Shown: piece by piece, positions 62,860 to 64,000 of the stretch
Layout of the letters: the number at the start of each line of letters is the position of its first letter
Numbering within the stretch: position 1 is the first letter of the stretch
NCBI GenBank assembly: GCA_904063045.1
Contig: CAJFCJ010000003.1
Location: forward strand, 310,001 to 374,000
Source: Dimorphilus gyrociliatus
Taxonomy: Eukaryota; Annelida; Polychaeta; Dinophilidae
DNA length: 64,000 nucleotides
Reading direction: 5' to 3'
The notes under the pieces: model-generated
Told to the model about the DNA's origin: nothing
Database searches by the model: none
What the model saw: the letters and a program-made list of their open reading frames with translations, nothing else
Made by a program: the position numbers and the translations under genes

Positions 62860-64000
62860 TCAATCATATTCTATTATCATTATTTCCTCTTCGTGTCCAA
62901 TTTCTAGGCGTCTGGCTATCCTATTAAAAGAGAAATATAAGCCAAGTTATAATTTATACTTAATAGATTGAAACAAAAGTTAATGATATACATAAGAATT
63001 GTTATACTTACACTGCTATACCGATAGCTATGAGTACTATTACACCGGCTATTAGAAACGTCAATCCTGGAAATATAAATGCAGTATGGGCAAATATTTG
63101 ATTAAGCACAAGCCCGCCAAGTAATTCTGCACATGTATCTAATATTGAAGCTCCCGAAAATAAGGCTCCTATTAAAATAAAAAATAAATAAATCCATCTT
63201 ACGTAAACTCTATTATCTTATTTCTTATTCTAACCTTGTTGCTTGTTGGTGACTAATATTGATAGATAACCCCTCATTACGGAAAATCCTATGAGACTCC
63301 CACTCCCTATAAAAATACCTGAAAAGATAAGATGAAAAACATTTCATTATCGATTCTTTAATAGGAAATATTAAAAATAATTGTAAAGAAAAACACATAC
63401 TTAAATAGATGACCCAATCATATAATACGAAAGATTGGACAAAATTCGATAAGCAGCAGCTAGTCATTCCAACTATAGCCAATGATATCAAGCTCAATCG
63501 TCTTCCAAGAGTTATTAATAAAATGAGAGCACTTACTGTATAAAGTGCTGAAGAGACTCCCGAAAATACTCCTATTCGAACAGCTTTCCATTTAAGAGGC
63601 GGAGATTGAATTCTAAGTAACAATGGCATTAATTTACCACTAAAGGCAGCAAAGTAGAGAAAGAAAGAAGCTGAGCATATTCGAAGGATTTTCCCCCGCA
63701 AACCACTTTGAAAGAAGACATCGTAGACGGTACGAAAATGTTCTTTTCTAAAGAAAGACTTTGCTTTTGTTACATCGGGTGAAACGACAAGAGATTCAGG
63801 TATAATAAATGTGTAGATGAGAGAGAAGGTATAAATTGCTAACATTCCAAAACAAGGCTGCAGGAATCCCGTTTTATCAATCCAAACACCGACTAGAATA
63901 GAATACATTGATGACACAAGAATCATTATCACTTCGGCAACAACAATCCTGGGAATGCGCTCTTCTAATGGAACTCTATCAGCAATGTAGGAAAATGATC
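62860..64000 (-). CDS. SLC46-like major facilitator transporter, 5' end outside window
   Basis: Proton-coupled MFS transporter of the folate/thymic-stromal-cotransporter group (SLC46), in the plasma or lysosomal membrane by family. Visible exons in transcript order: 64000-63401 (continues right), 63318-63235, 63168-63012 and 62920-62860; joins are phases 1, 1 and 2. The first visible residues SFSYIADRVPLEERIPRIV match the loop after TM2-TM3 in SLC46 proteins. The C-terminal half includes VMRGYLSILVTNKQQG and GALFSGASILDTCAELLG, then a last membrane helix and a short acidic tail ending EYD. About 300 residues are present, roughly two thirds of the family length. The gene is convergent with the PPC-like gene, 270 bases apart. 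The substrate cannot be told. Confidence 0.89.

Noticed and set aside
1-64000. tRNA, rRNA, CRISPR, transposase or retroviral genes
   Set aside because: I looked for tRNA B-box words, repeat-spacer arrays and reverse transcriptase or transposase motifs in open frames and saw none convincing. A tRNAscan and RepeatMasker run would settle it.

Overview
The window is animal nuclear DNA. It is AT-rich, full of (CT)n, (GA)n and (TA)n microsatellites, and its genes are split by GT-AG introns, many of only 55-125 bases. The gene families are bilaterian: DEG/ENaC channel, nicotinic-type Cys-loop receptor, bHLH-PAS clock factor, RGS protein, sushi protein and SLC46 transporter. The beta-helix/multi-membrane-span receptor and the sushi protein with a WAP-like start are combinations I associate with spiralians and lancelets. 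A compact-genome spiralian such as an annelid fits best, but the species is not proven. I see no bacterial operons, CRISPR array, rRNA, tRNA or provirus.

Layout, left to right: a DEG/ENaC channel missing its 3' end (5-6663, minus); a compact gene for a CEP350 C-terminus-like protein (9785-11397, plus); a nine-exon nicotinic-type receptor subunit (13198-19301, plus); a beta-helix/Cys-rich/multi-span receptor with a distant signal-peptide exon (22643-32036, minus); a secreted eight-sushi protein (35918-40473, plus); a divergent BMAL/cycle-like clock factor whose 5' exon is not found (41173-43038, minus); an RGS protein (45225-52352, minus); an unrecognised type I membrane protein (54000-57717, plus); an NNMT/PNMT-like methyltransferase (60367-61288, plus); a probable GPI-anchored protein with two PPC-like domains (61456-62589, plus); and the 3' part of an SLC46-like transporter (62860-64000, minus).

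Exon models were built by hand. At each listed junction I required an AG/GT boundary, matching phase and, where possible, family similarity. Nearly every gene acts at the cell surface or in signalling: two ion channels, two orphan receptors, two secreted or anchored adhesion-type proteins, a G-protein regulator and a transporter. I see no evidence that they form one pathway; this is an ordinary chromosomal neighbourhood. The least described items are the beta-helix receptor, the 54-kb membrane protein, the stand-alone CEP350-like C-terminus and the shortened BMAL-like factor. Outside genes, the notable signals are a dispersed TATACTGTATA/TATACAGTATA palindrome family, five TCACGTGA octamers (three close upstream of start codons) and AGGTGGCGC (CTCF-like) sites near two gene starts.
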